From the NCBI RefSeq assembly GCF_963675165.1, contig NC_087392.1, positions 1,689,001 to 1,753,000 of the forward strand: DNA of 64,000 bases, given 5' to 3'. This DNA comes from Halichondria panicea. Taxonomy: Eukaryota > Porifera > Demospongiae > Suberitida > Halichondriidae. Below, piece by piece: positions 45,417 to 55,933 of the stretch (the first letter of the stretch is position 1; the number at the start of each line of letters is the position of its first letter). The translations under genes were made by a program, and so were the position numbers. The notes beneath the pieces were generated by a model. It ran no database searches, was not told the origin of the DNA, and saw only the letters and a program-made list of their open reading frames with translations.

Positions 45417-47310
45417 ATGGCTATCTGCTCTGAAGTGCAACCAGTAGTCCTTATCCGCTCACCATCGCTCCTGCAAGCATTCAACACTCACCCCAAGTAC
45501 AAGGGCAGGGTGAGTCTCCACTGAACACTCAACTGATGCACACTAATTTACTTGCAGGCTGATTTGGTACTGTCATTGATTTCGGCGTATGATTTGGACA
45601 AAAAGCTCAGGTAATTGTTTGGATATTGTACATTAATACTACTACTGACTCACTGTTGTATTTCTGCAGAGTTGTAGCCCCGCAGAAAACGGAATGGAGA
45701 GACCTTTTGACCTTTCACAGCCAAGCATACATTGACTTCATACGTAGCCATGGTAACAGCGAGGATGATGAGCTGTCCCCCTCTCAGTTGGAGGAGGCAG
45801 ACATGTACGGACTCAGTGAGTTGCTGGACACACTAGTGCAGGGGCCCCTCTCAGTATGGGAAAATCCCTACATGTACAAATAGCTACAAGATAGGGGGGT
45901 CCCCCAGAGGAGGTATGACAAGAAGTGATGTCAAAGTACGTTTACATTCCATAGCTGCAGTTATTCAAGGTACATGAGTAATAAAAATTTGATCACGTGA
46001 TCGTGTCGGACCTCCTCTGGAGGCCCCTCTTATGTATATACATTGTACACTGTATGTACAAGACTGGTACATGCTACAAGAGGGAGATCCCCATCACTCT
46101 GTGTCAACTGTACAGATTACGATTGTCCTCTGTTTGAGGGTCTCCCACATTTTGTCCTGGGCACAGCTGCTAGTAGTCTGACTGCGGCAGAGGTGGTGGT
46201 GCAATCAGGGGGTGTGGCACTTAACTGGTACGGAGGTTGGCACCACGCCCACAGGGACGAGGCCAGTGGGTTCTGCTACGTCAATGACATTGTTCTCTGT
46301 CTACTCAAGTTGTTGGACCACTACGAGAGGGTGCTCTATGTGGACATGGACATTCACCATGGAGATGGTGAGCTCTATATACTGCTTTGAATGTTTACCC
46401 TGAGTTGACAGGATTGACTACATGTACACTCTAGCTATTCTCTTGACCATCATTTTGCAGGAGTGGAGGAGGCCTTTTACCATTCCTCTCGAGTTATGAC
46501 TGTTTCCTTCCACAAACATGCTCCAGGATTCTTCCCAGGCAAGTGTCCCTCACCAGTCACATTCAATAACCTCTCATTCATAGGTAGTGGAGACATGGCA
46601 AGTATTGGCAGTGGACCAGGACAGTTCTTCACGGTCAATGTGCCTCTAAAAGATGGACTAACAGACAGAACATTTCATAAAGTATTCACGAGGTATGTAC
46701 ACTAAATTGGAACTTTAGCCAATCAGATTGCAGAATTTATGGCTAAGTATAAGAACATGATTGTCTAAATAAGTACATGATTTTCTGGTTGGATAGAACA
46801 CTACCTTTAGCCGATCAGATTGCAGTATTATAGCTATTAACATGATCTAATTATATGTAGATGCATTGTCCACCATTCCTGACCCACCCTCCTACATCTC
46901 GTAGAGTGCTCTCTGACGTTAAGAGCTGTTTCCAGCCCTCAGCTGTGGTGTTGCAATGCGGTGCTGACATGCTCAGTGGAGACCCAGTGGGGACGTTCTC
47001 TCTGACCCCGCATGGGATGAGTGACAATGTGGACTACGTTCTGGCGTGGAAACTGCCGACTGTTTTGCTCGGAGGTGGAGGCTACAATTTCCCAAATACG
47101 GCTAAATTCTGGGCCATTTGTACTGGACTTGCGACAGGGCAGAAATTGATCAATGAGATTCCAGAACATAGCCATTACGAACATTATTCCCCGGACTTTG
47201 AACTTTTAGTAACCACTAGAAATCGGCCTGACGATAACACTAGCGAGTACATTGATGAGTTATTGGAAACTATATCTGGCAATTTCTCAAATATTTATGA
47301 ATCATCTTAG
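45417..47310 (+). CDS. HDAC8: Histone deacetylase 8-like class I deacetylase
   Basis: Six or seven exons starting MAICSEVQPVVLIRSPSLLQ. An exon ending YGL at 45813/45814 joins to NYDCPLFEGLPHFVLGTAAS. The class I zinc-deacetylase motifs are intact: GGWHHAHRDEASGFCYVND (tandem active-site His), LYVDMDIHHGDG (metal-binding Asp/His), the HKHAPGFFPG loop, LQCGADMLSGDP (third metal Asp) and LGGGGYNFPNTAK (catalytic Tyr). The overall match is to HDAC8: short N-terminus, no long C-terminal tail, DYDCP block. In vertebrates HDAC8 deacetylates cohesin SMC3. The third intron contains a palindromic MITE. The gene converges on RACK1 with 156 bp between stops. Confidence 0.92.
45903..46020. mobile_element. 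MITE with ccagaggaggt termini in an HDAC8 intron
   Basis: Left end ccagaggaggtatgacaag and right end ...tgtcggacctcctctgg are inverted repeats of about 18 bp with two or three mismatches. The same termini occur in the hairpin at 63241-63321, so both belong to one family. Confidence 0.75.
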
Positions 47311-47466
47311 TTATAATTATAAAAATACCATCTTTATAATTATAACACCTCATTTTCAATACATCTCTTAGTCACATTACAAACATTGTTCATTTACAAG
47401 AAAAAAGCACCAGCTAATAAAGTGAGCACAATAATACAATAATACTGTAATTCAGAGTGTTCTTGT

Positions 47467-49562
47467 TTATCCTTCGACGTCGTACACTCGAATGAGGTTA
47501 TCAGTGAACCCAGCGAACAGTGTCTGACCGTCAGAGCTCCAGGCGAGACTCATACACTCTGTGGGACCACTCATAGGCATACTCTCCACCATCAGCTCGT
47601 CAACCAGACTCTTGCTCTCAAGGTCCTGCAGGTTGGGGGGGGGGGGTCGTGTGTTACAGAGCATACAGGGCACTAAATAGGAGGCACAATGTAAGAGACG
47701 TATCCACTAGATATGCATGCCCATACTTATGACAAAGCTACTGTAGCTTGTAAACTTGGTGTGCTTACCCAGATCTTGATGTTTTGCCCTGATGCAGAAC
47801 AGAGCCAGTATCTGTTTGGACTGAAGACGAGTGCGTTGATGACCTCACTTCCTGGCAGCGTGTACAAGTGCTTTCCTTCATTTAAATCCCACAGCATAGC
47901 GTTCCCATCCTAAAGAACCAAACACATAACATTAATTGGCAATCACACATACTCGCTTAAATTGTGCTGCTGTGCCAACAAAATATATACAAAACTGACC
48001 TTTCCCCCTGAGGCACAGAGGGACCCGTCAGGAGACACAGTTACACAGTTAAGGAAGTCGTTATGCCCGAAATGATTGGTCTTGAGCTTACAGTTAGTGA
48101 GGTTCCACACCTGCATAATGAAAACAATCATAATTAATATGAAATTTGGTGGAAAGGAAACGTATAATATAGGGTAGGGGGAAACACATATAGAGTAGCT
48201 GTTACCTTGACAGCTTTGTCCCAGCCACAGGACACAATGACTGGATTCTGAGCGTTGGGGGAGAACCTCACACAAGACACCCAGTCAGTGTGGCAATCAT
48301 CCTAGCAACAAAGAACACCCTAGTCAGCAATTGTACACACACCAAATTACGTGCTTCATGATATAATTATTATGTACGAACAGTCAGTGCCTCTCCATAC
48401 GAAGGAAACCAACTCCTAATTGTATAGTTGATTCCTATGTGGTGTACATAGTCTCCTCCACAGGCCTGGGCGTGGGGATGAGATTATAGTGTGTAGAATA
48501 CCACTATCCACAAACCAATTTGAATTTGGTTTCAAACCAGTACACAATGGGAGGGGAGTGGTGGATCACCTGAATAGTGTACTTGCATACTCCCAGGGTA
48601 TTCCAGAGCTTGATGGTGTGGTCACGTGCACCAGATACAATCTGTCGGTTGTCAGCAGAGAACGCCACACTCAGCACATCCTTAGTGTGACCCACAAACC
48701 TTCGGGTGGTCACTCCCCTAAAGAGAAGAGAGAGAGAGAGGGGGAAATTATTCCTATAGGTTTCACACTGGTGTGTTCTTATAAACCACATCATTTATAG
48801 CACAATTACACGTAGGTCCAACTAAAATACATGTACACTGTAATAAAGAAATGCCTTCCTCAGACAAGCTAACACACGATCTGAGCACAGCAGAAGTGTT
48901 CACCATGCACACAACACTGTATGAAGCTCTCCCTACACTAGCCAGGTGGGCAGTCCCCTCGCTAGTAGTGAGAATGGCCCACATACTCTCTTTCCCCCGT
49001 GCGTATTCCCACCCTCACATGACAAAGTAAGGCTGGCAAAGTTAACGGGGGGACAAGATTAACTAACACACACACAATTTCTAGGGCCACCACAGCACAT
49101 TTAATTCATATGAAAATGTGTGATTTTTTCTCTAAGGTAGGCTTTCTGCTAGTGCTAATATGACGAACGTACGTGTTTAGGTCCCAGAGTCGCAGAGTAT
49201 GGTCCCAGGAGCCGCTCAGAGCAAACTGTCCATCACTACTGATGACCACATCCGACACAAAGTGATTGTGACCGGTCAATGAACGCTTGGCAACACCGTA
49301 GTTGGTGTCGTCTCGCGTGAGATTCCATACAATCACCGTTTTGTCTATACAAAAAACACCACACACCTTCAGTGTTACATCTTGAGTTATACTGCATAGC
49401 TAGCTACCTTAACTACATTGATGGGATATTAAGCTATAAAGCTCCCTACTCACCTCTGGAAGCAGACAGAATCATGTCTGGGACAGCCGGAGTGGTTGCA
49501 ATCTGGGTGACCCAGCCGCCATGTCCTTTGAGGGTCCCTCTAAGCTTTAATTGTTCACTCAT
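47467..49562 (-). CDS. RACK1: Receptor for activated C kinase 1 (small ribosomal subunit WD40 protein)
   Basis: About seven exons on the minus strand, start [20 protein letters not shown]. Seven WD40 blades are readable: [105 protein letters not shown] and [17 protein letters not shown], ending RVYDVEG. The intact length (about 316 residues) and near-universal identity make this a firm call. RACK1 sits on the 40S head and docks signalling kinases. The start region carries an NRF1-like element and a pyrimidine tract. It lies upstream of SYAP1's 3' end, arranged head-to-tail on the minus strand, 222 bp apart. Confidence 0.97.
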
Positions 49563-49594
49563 GATGATCTTGAAGGTACACTCACTAACCACGA

Positions 49595-49620
49595 GGCAGA
49601 AGAGAACGCGCATGCGCAGT
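49595..49620 (-). promoter_or_regulatory. NRF1-like site and TOP-like pyrimidine tract at the RACK1 promoter
   Basis: On the minus strand actgcgcatgcgcg (49607-49620) resembles the NRF1 palindrome, and ttctcttctgcc (49595-49606) directly follows, 32 nt before the ATG. Vertebrate RACK1 is a 5'-TOP mRNA; if transcription starts at the C in this tract, the same would hold here. The TOP reading is inference. Confidence 0.4.
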
Positions 49621-49784
49621 ATAGCTAATTTAGTACACAGAGTTTGCTTCTAACTAGGCCGATTTTTCTTTAATAGAAGGTATGAAGAAAGAAAAATGGG
49701 TCTTGGGGACAAGGCTAGGTATTGGCATTAAAAACAACATAGAGACTGTATTACAATAGCGTAAACAATGAATAACAAAACATG

Positions 49785-51261
49785 TCAGTTATCGTCTGAG
49801 TGCATTTCAAGCATTCGTTCGATTTCATCCTCCCATTGCTGATCATCAGTCTTCTCCACCCCCTCCTCAGTGACCACGCCCAGATCCTCTAGCTCTCGAG
49901 CAATCTCTGCCTCCCACTCGTCTGCTGGGCCCACCCCCAGCTGCTCCAGCTCTGTCACCACACTCTCTCTGTCTAGAGGAGCATCATCAGAGGCCAACGC
50001 ATCACTGGCGAACTCGTCCACTGGACTCTGTGAACGTGTGTGTGATAGAGGAAAAATACAATAAACCTAGGCCTACACATGAACATGTAATTACAGTTCT
50101 TAATCAAGTCTAACTCTGCATGTCGTACTGCCTCTGGTACCGTAGTATTACGACTTACTGTTATCTCTGCAGTCTCTCCTGTACCAGTAGTTGTGTTGGA
50201 GAGAGAGGGCTCCTCCCCAGCAGTAGTATGGTCTGTCTCCTCTTCATACGAAATTAATTTGAAAGCATAACAATACAGAAATTTCATAGAGAAGGGTTTT
50301 CTCACCTTGTACAGTTGTCGAGTGCTCACTGGTGGTCAGCGAGGCCAGCTGTGACGACTGTTTCACCAGAAACACTCGGTAGAAGTAATTGTGCCAAAAC
50401 TTCTCCTCAGTGGTCCTATTAAGAAAAGAAAGGTAGCAATCTCTCAACTCTCAACTCTCAATACTTACTTCTTGGGTACCAGTTCAAATCGTAGCTTCTG
50501 CAATCTCGTGTCCTCTTTGAGTATGGACTGGGCGACCGGGAACGACTTCTTGAAGTCAAAATGGAACTGTACCCCCGGAGGAGGTTGTCTCAGCACATTC
50601 CTGCTGTCCTGTTGACAAGCAAACAACAAACTGATTGCTGAGTGATGCACGCACAATTACCATAGCAATGCATTAAGAAAGCAACAGAGGTATTTTAAGT
50701 GTTGTCATAATTATAATCTAGATACTGATTTTCTCACCGCTGACAACTCCATTATCTGTGCCTTCATCTTCTCCTCCTCGTTGTAGCCCACCCAGGGGGG
50801 GACGGCCGTGTCCTTGACTCGTTGTTTCTCCCTCTCAAACTTGCGATGTTCTTCTTGGAACTCACTGACCAGTGTCTGTAGTTCAAACACAAATCTGTAA
50901 CCATCCGTACAGACTATCCCACATTAGGAGGAACTCACGTTCGATTGAACTACTGTCTTCAGCTTCTCAGTGATGGTGCTGGCATATCCACTCACGTTAC
51001 TAACGTGAGTGGATATGTTAGACATCCAACCTGAAAAATGTTCAGTCAGTACTAGCTGCTAAGTAACACATCTATAGCTATATGTTTAGCTAGCATAGCT
51101 CCTATGGATCAAAGGTTTCTCATATCACTAGATCTAGTAGCTCTACCTCCTAGTCCAGCTCCCAGTGAGGACCCCCATGGTGAGGCACTGCTTGACTCTT
51201 TAGTCTCCTCTGTTGATTCACCGTGTTCTGTGCTCGTAACCTCTTCTGTGTCACTGCTCAT
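49785..51261 (-). CDS. SYAP1: Synapse-associated protein 1-like BSD-domain protein
   Basis: Five or six exons on the minus strand. It starts MSSDTEEVTSTEHGESTEET with an acidic Ser-rich segment, then WGSSLGAGLGGWMSNIS and a helix, then EEEKMKAQIMELSADSRN. The BSD domain follows (RQPPPGVQFHFDFKKSFPVA, LKEDTRLQKLRFELVPKK, FWHNYFYRVFLVKQSSQL) and the C-terminus is acidic with WEAEIARELEDLGVV and WEDEIERMLE. These are SYAP1 features (fly Sap47); the vertebrate protein supports AKT phosphorylation and is present in neurons and other cells. BSDC1 is the nearest alternative but lacks this C-terminal pattern. The gene is divergent from taxilin with 154 bp between starts. Confidence 0.92.
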
Positions 51262-51415
51262 GATCCTTGCCTTCTTCTAGTTCTCTAGCCAGTCACTATT
51301 ATTTATACGATCCTCTATTCCTAAAGGAGCCCATTTATTGCCCACATGTTCTGATAAAAGCACATGTAGATCTACTTGAACCTGTTTAAAATATCATCTC
51401 ACCAAGAATCTAGCC

Positions 51416-53476
51416 ATGGCTGAGGGATCCACTGTTAAGGTTTATATCACTGATCTATAACAGGCAGTTATTGTATGCACACAGTGCAAAGTTGTCAATG
51501 TGGCAATATAATTAAATTCAATTATGTAGCCGTCACTAAAATTGCTTTACAGGTATCTCGAAATGACGAGAGCCAGGAGTCTGGATCAAAGAAACGTGAG
51601 TGATGATAAATCAATTTTAACTTGTTGCTAATATATAGCCCCTCCCCCCCCTCTAAAGGTTTCTCACTGCGAGAGTCCATGAGCGAGGTGAAGCGATTGG
51701 TGGAGGGCATGGCGGCCGTGGAGGGGGTGGGTGGGGAGAGGGTGGAGCTTATACACAAGCAATACCAGCTCCTCGTACGAGACTACAAGCGTCTGGAGAG
51801 GAGGGTTGCCGAGGGGCAGAAGAAACTTACTGAGGTTTAACAACGAGTGTACTAGTGTGTGCATAATGTCTGTGCATAATGTCTGTATAAACGTTAGCAT
51901 AATTAGCTACTATTGTGTTTTTATGGAAAAAACAAACCTCTGAAATGGTGTATATAGTGAAAGGAATGCTTGGTTGGTTGTCGTTATGGTTACCCTCTCC
52001 CTCCCCCCAGGTGGTCCAGCACAAGGACATCATTCAGACCGAGCACACGAGAGTCAATCAGGCAAAGATCAAGTTGGAGAATCTCTGTAGAGAGTTGCAG
52101 AAGCATTCCAAGGCAGTCGCTGTGAGTCCATTGTAGTCACCGAAAGTATGTGTCCCCTGTGACATTGCCGTTTTTAGATTGCTTTTATTAATGGTTTGTG
52201 ATTGCAGGAGGAGAGCCGTCAGCGACAGAGGGAAGAGGACGAAAAACGAAAGGAAGTGACGGGAAAGTTTCAGACAACCATCAATGAGATTACCAGCAAG
52301 ATGCAAGAGCACCACCAGAGGAATGTGGAACTACAGACTGATAATATAGAGTGAGTGACATGTGCTCCTGGTGATATTAGTTGTACTGTTCAGTATAATA
52401 TGATTGTGATTGATTTTCCTCTGCTCAGGTTGTCGAAGAAGCTTAACGAAATCACGGGAGATTACAGAGCTAGGGAAGAGGTAGGCCTCCACCCACACCC
52501 CTCACATACACACATACAACACTTATCATCCACCCGCCCCTTGCAGCACGTTGAGACGCTACTGAAAAAGAAAACTCTGGAGGTGCAGCTGAGTGAGGCG
52601 AGATTGGCCCAACAAACAGTGGCGTCTGCGCAAGAGAAGGAGAACAGTCTGGCTGAGAGGCAGTTCCTCATCGCTGAGACCCTGGACCAGCAGAAGAGGT
52701 TTGAGATACTCAGCAAGCAGGAGAGTGACCTTCGTGGCCAGCTGTCCCTCTATTCGGACAAGTTCGAGGAGTTTCAAGAGACACTCACTAAGAGCAATCA
52801 GGCATTCTCTTCGTTCAAGAGAGAAATGGACAAGGTGAGTGAAATGTAACTGTTGACATAAATTTAGTTCTAAGTAATCATCTATTTTTTTACCAATCCA
52901 TAGCTAAGCATGTACCCTCCCCTTCTCAGATGAGCAAGACTATTTCCAGTCAGGAAAAGGAACTTTTCTTATGGAAATCACGATTTGACAAGTCCCAAAA
53001 ATCACTCCACGAAATGACTCACGTTGTAAGTCTAATACACTAATACACTTTGCACTAACCTTTCACCTTTCACCTTTCACCTTTCTCTTCCCTCATAGAA
53101 ACAAACCCACGAAGCCAATGAGAAGACACTAAAGGTCAAAACAGACAAACTAGAGAAACTGTGTCGAGCTCTTCAGACTGAGCGCAATGAACTTAGGTCG
53201 AAAATCAAACAGGTAATATGGACACTCTGATTCACCCTAGTGTATGTGAAACATGAGCCCCACACATCCCCATATTACTCCACCCACTAAACCCCTCTCT
53301 CCAAAGACACACACATACCCATATTACTCCACCCACTAAACCCCTCTCCACAGACACAAGACGATGCCGACAAGATACCCCCTGAACCACCCCAAGAGAA
53401 ACAGCCTGAACTAACGGACAACACTGAGGAAACAACAGATTTACCCACAGAAGAGAAAAACACTAAAGACAGTTAG
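51416..53476 (+). CDS. TXLN: Taxilin-family coiled-coil protein
   Basis: Ten or so exons. After a short N-terminus (MAEGSTVK, then VSRNDESQESGSKKR) the protein is almost entirely coiled coil: KLENLCRELQKHSK, MQEHHQRNVELQTDN, VQLSEARLAQQTVASAQEK, LSLYSDKFEEFQETLTKSNQ, FSSFKREMDKMSKTI, LEKLCRALQTERNEL. The blocks LENLCRELQ, YS.KFEEFQ.TL.KSN and LEKLCRALQ.ERN are the taxilin signature. The tail is acidic/Pro-rich and ends EEKNTKDS. Taxilins bind syntaxins and the nascent polypeptide-associated complex and act in vesicle traffic. Paralogue (alpha, beta or gamma) cannot be fixed. The last exon's acceptor region is tandemly duplicated; the stop lies only 50 bp from the TMEM135 stop. Confidence 0.93.
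53261..53355 (+). repeat. Tandem duplication of about 47-49 bp covering the last taxilin acceptor
   Basis: Copy 1 starts at 53261 (cacacatccccatattactc...) and copy 2 at 53310 (cacacatacccatattactc...), each with cacccactaaacccctct. Copy 2 ends ctccacag|acaca, the acceptor in use; copy 1 has ctccaaag|acaca at the same place. Confidence 0.9.
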
Positions 53477-53526
53477 AAAATTATTACAGTTGTATATAAA
53501 TTTGTACAAAGTTAACAAAAACACTG

Positions 53527-55725
53527 TTATTTATCTTTGGCTGAATGTTCTCGTAATAACTGCATTGGTCTGAGTGATGCGTTAGTTCCAAACTGATCGA
53601 TTACTTCATAGTTCATTAGTAGAATTCGACCCCTCGTGACACGGTCAATAAACTTGAAGTAGGCCTCTCGAAGATGGTGGGCATCAAAGAACAACTGTGA
53701 ATTGGGAATGTAAATGTTTGTTGTGGATGTTGTGACGAATATTTACCGAATGGAAAACTATTGCTGTTGAGATTGAGAACAGCACAGCGTCACCATAGTA
53801 CCATGATTTGGCATAGCCCTTTTCGACAGCTTTGAAATACAGCACCTATTGTAGATATTAAATAAACGATTCAGTCAATAAATATGTGCAGTCATAATAA
53901 TACCTCCAATGCTTTCCAGCCAGCGTACAAGGAAATGACAGGACTTCGTACAAACACCATTGATAGACCAGCAATAAGACCTGCATGTATTAGTGTGTGT
54001 TTATACAATCTACAAACACATCTTTATAATAATAATGTAACATGCACCAATTGTACTATCTGCTAGCGGACCATTGATAAGTTAGTGTCTTGCGTACCTG
54101 AAATAATCAGCCTGAGGTCTTGGGGAACTGCTAACACCTTCATCAGCCAGTTAGACAGCTGCACGCATAAATAGCCGAAGTTAAACAAAGCGTGCGACAG
54201 ACCACATTCTGGACATTACCTTGAACCAAGTTGAAAAAGAAGCCAAAAAGAGCCCAAATTTAAGGCTTTGCTTCTTCAAGATCAACTCTTTGAGATTTGC
54301 TGCAAATGGAGGGAAAGGTGATTAAAGGTACGTAACACAATTGTTCTCACCTGTGCTTTTGACTAGCTTCCTCCAGTATGTGAGCAGAGAGAGTAGGAAA
54401 CGAATCAGGTACCCACAGCTGAATCCCCACAGCCCAACCTGGGTAATAGTAACCATAACCAATGAACACTGACGAGCAATCAATCTTACCCAGAGTAAGT
54501 TTGCCGCCATTCCACTGAAAGGACTGCAGATACAAATGCATCATAAGATAGTGAAACCAACCATGGGTGTACTTACAGCTTCATAGGAGATGGTAGAGAG
54601 GGACGGAGAAGTCCACTGCAAATGAACATACATACTTCCCACTATGTTTGAGAATTTCAGCATTTGCTCACCTTATTACAGAGCCTACTGTATCTGTTGG
54701 AATGACCTTACTTGTACTGTATAGAAGTGTTGCAAATAATACCACATCTCTGAACACACATATCTCATACCAACCATTGTCTGTGCAAAAGTACAGCTGA
54801 TGCCAGAGAAAATATCATCACCTGCAAGAATTAAGAGTATAACAACACGCTCAAGATTGGCCTTGTACAAGCACACCTCTCCGTATGGAACACCATTGAT
54901 CTTCCCCTTAGCCTTGAGTACAGAGTACACAGCCTCCGCTGCCTGCAATGTGGGCCTTCCCCTTAATGCAACCTAACACTACTAGCAATACAAAACCTAC
55001 CATTGTTGACATGTAGCCTAGAAGCAGTCTGCGTCTATGATAAGCAAACTACATAACCAACTGTGTAGATAGCTATTCCACTGACTAACCTGTTCTTTCT
55101 CTCTATGAAGATGGTGCAGAGAGAGGCCAAGAAGGCTGGAACAAATGCTGCTGTGTACTTATAAAACCCACCAAGAACATGCCTGTGAAAACACAAGTGA
55201 TATAGTAACTGTGCAAATTGATGCAAATTCTATTGTTGATGATAAACTGTAAACGAGCTGCAGTTTGTCTGACTCCTGATTTTGACTCGCCTGTTGAGGC
55301 AGATGAATCCCACAAAGCCTCCGCCATTGGCCCCCAAGAAGAGAGAGGATCTGAGGATGTTTGGTAGCAGACTCATCAGCACCCATCTCAAGTCCCTCAG
55401 GCGTGTTATATTGGACAGCTGCAGGAGAAATACAAACTAAAAACAAGCACTTGTACGTCTATACAGCCACTTAAAGGCTGCACAATAATCATAGCAATAA
55501 TTCCTTTAGTTGCAGAATATAATTCACATGCAGCTCCAACTAGTTTAGGTAGCTAGCTAGCTAACTCACCAAGTAGAGAGGTATGTAGACCTTGAGAGCT
55601 TCCAGGAAGACAAACATGAACATTTCACAGCAGCTGTACATGCATGAGGGATGCCAGGTGTGTCCCAGCTCATGGCAGCTCCCTCTAACATACAGCCATT
55701 GAGAGGGTCGAGAGAAAAGCACCAT
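53527..55725 (-). CDS. TMEM135: TMEM135-like multi-pass membrane protein, copy A
   Basis: Minus-strand gene of about ten exons. The N-terminus (MVLFSRPSQWLYVRGSCHEL then GHTWHPSCMYSCCEM) is the Cys-rich N-terminal domain of TMEM135, followed by LKVYIPLYLV. Later exons give FLGANGGGFVGFICLN-like sequence around 55300, FVPAFLASLCTIFIERKNR, VCLYKANLERVVILLILAGD, a GWAVGIQLWVPD-region membrane block and the C-terminal LREAYFKFIDRVTRGR, ending HSAKDK. Vertebrate TMEM135 is a peroxisomal/mitochondrial membrane protein affecting mitochondrial dynamics and fat storage. It is one of two adjacent paralogues in the same orientation, and its stop is 50 bp from the taxilin stop. Middle exons were placed by eye. 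Confidence 0.8.
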
Positions 55726-55933
55726 GGTCGCTAGTCTAGCAGCTGGGTGTAAAACAAAAGATAATGATTTTTGTGTGGTGTGTTGCATAGTTTCAGTGGG
55801 AGGGGCAGATTGATATGATAATGAATACCGTAATTAATTATCATAAATATAATTTTCACCAAAAAATGAGCATGTACACACACATATCCATCCTAGTAGT
55901 CACACACACACACACACACTTGTAACCCTATAG

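Noticed and set aside
48800-49080. snoRNA in RACK1 introns (known hosts in vertebrates)
   Set aside because: I searched for C/D boxes and H/ACA boxes with a terminal stem and found no convincing set; a covariance-model search would decide.
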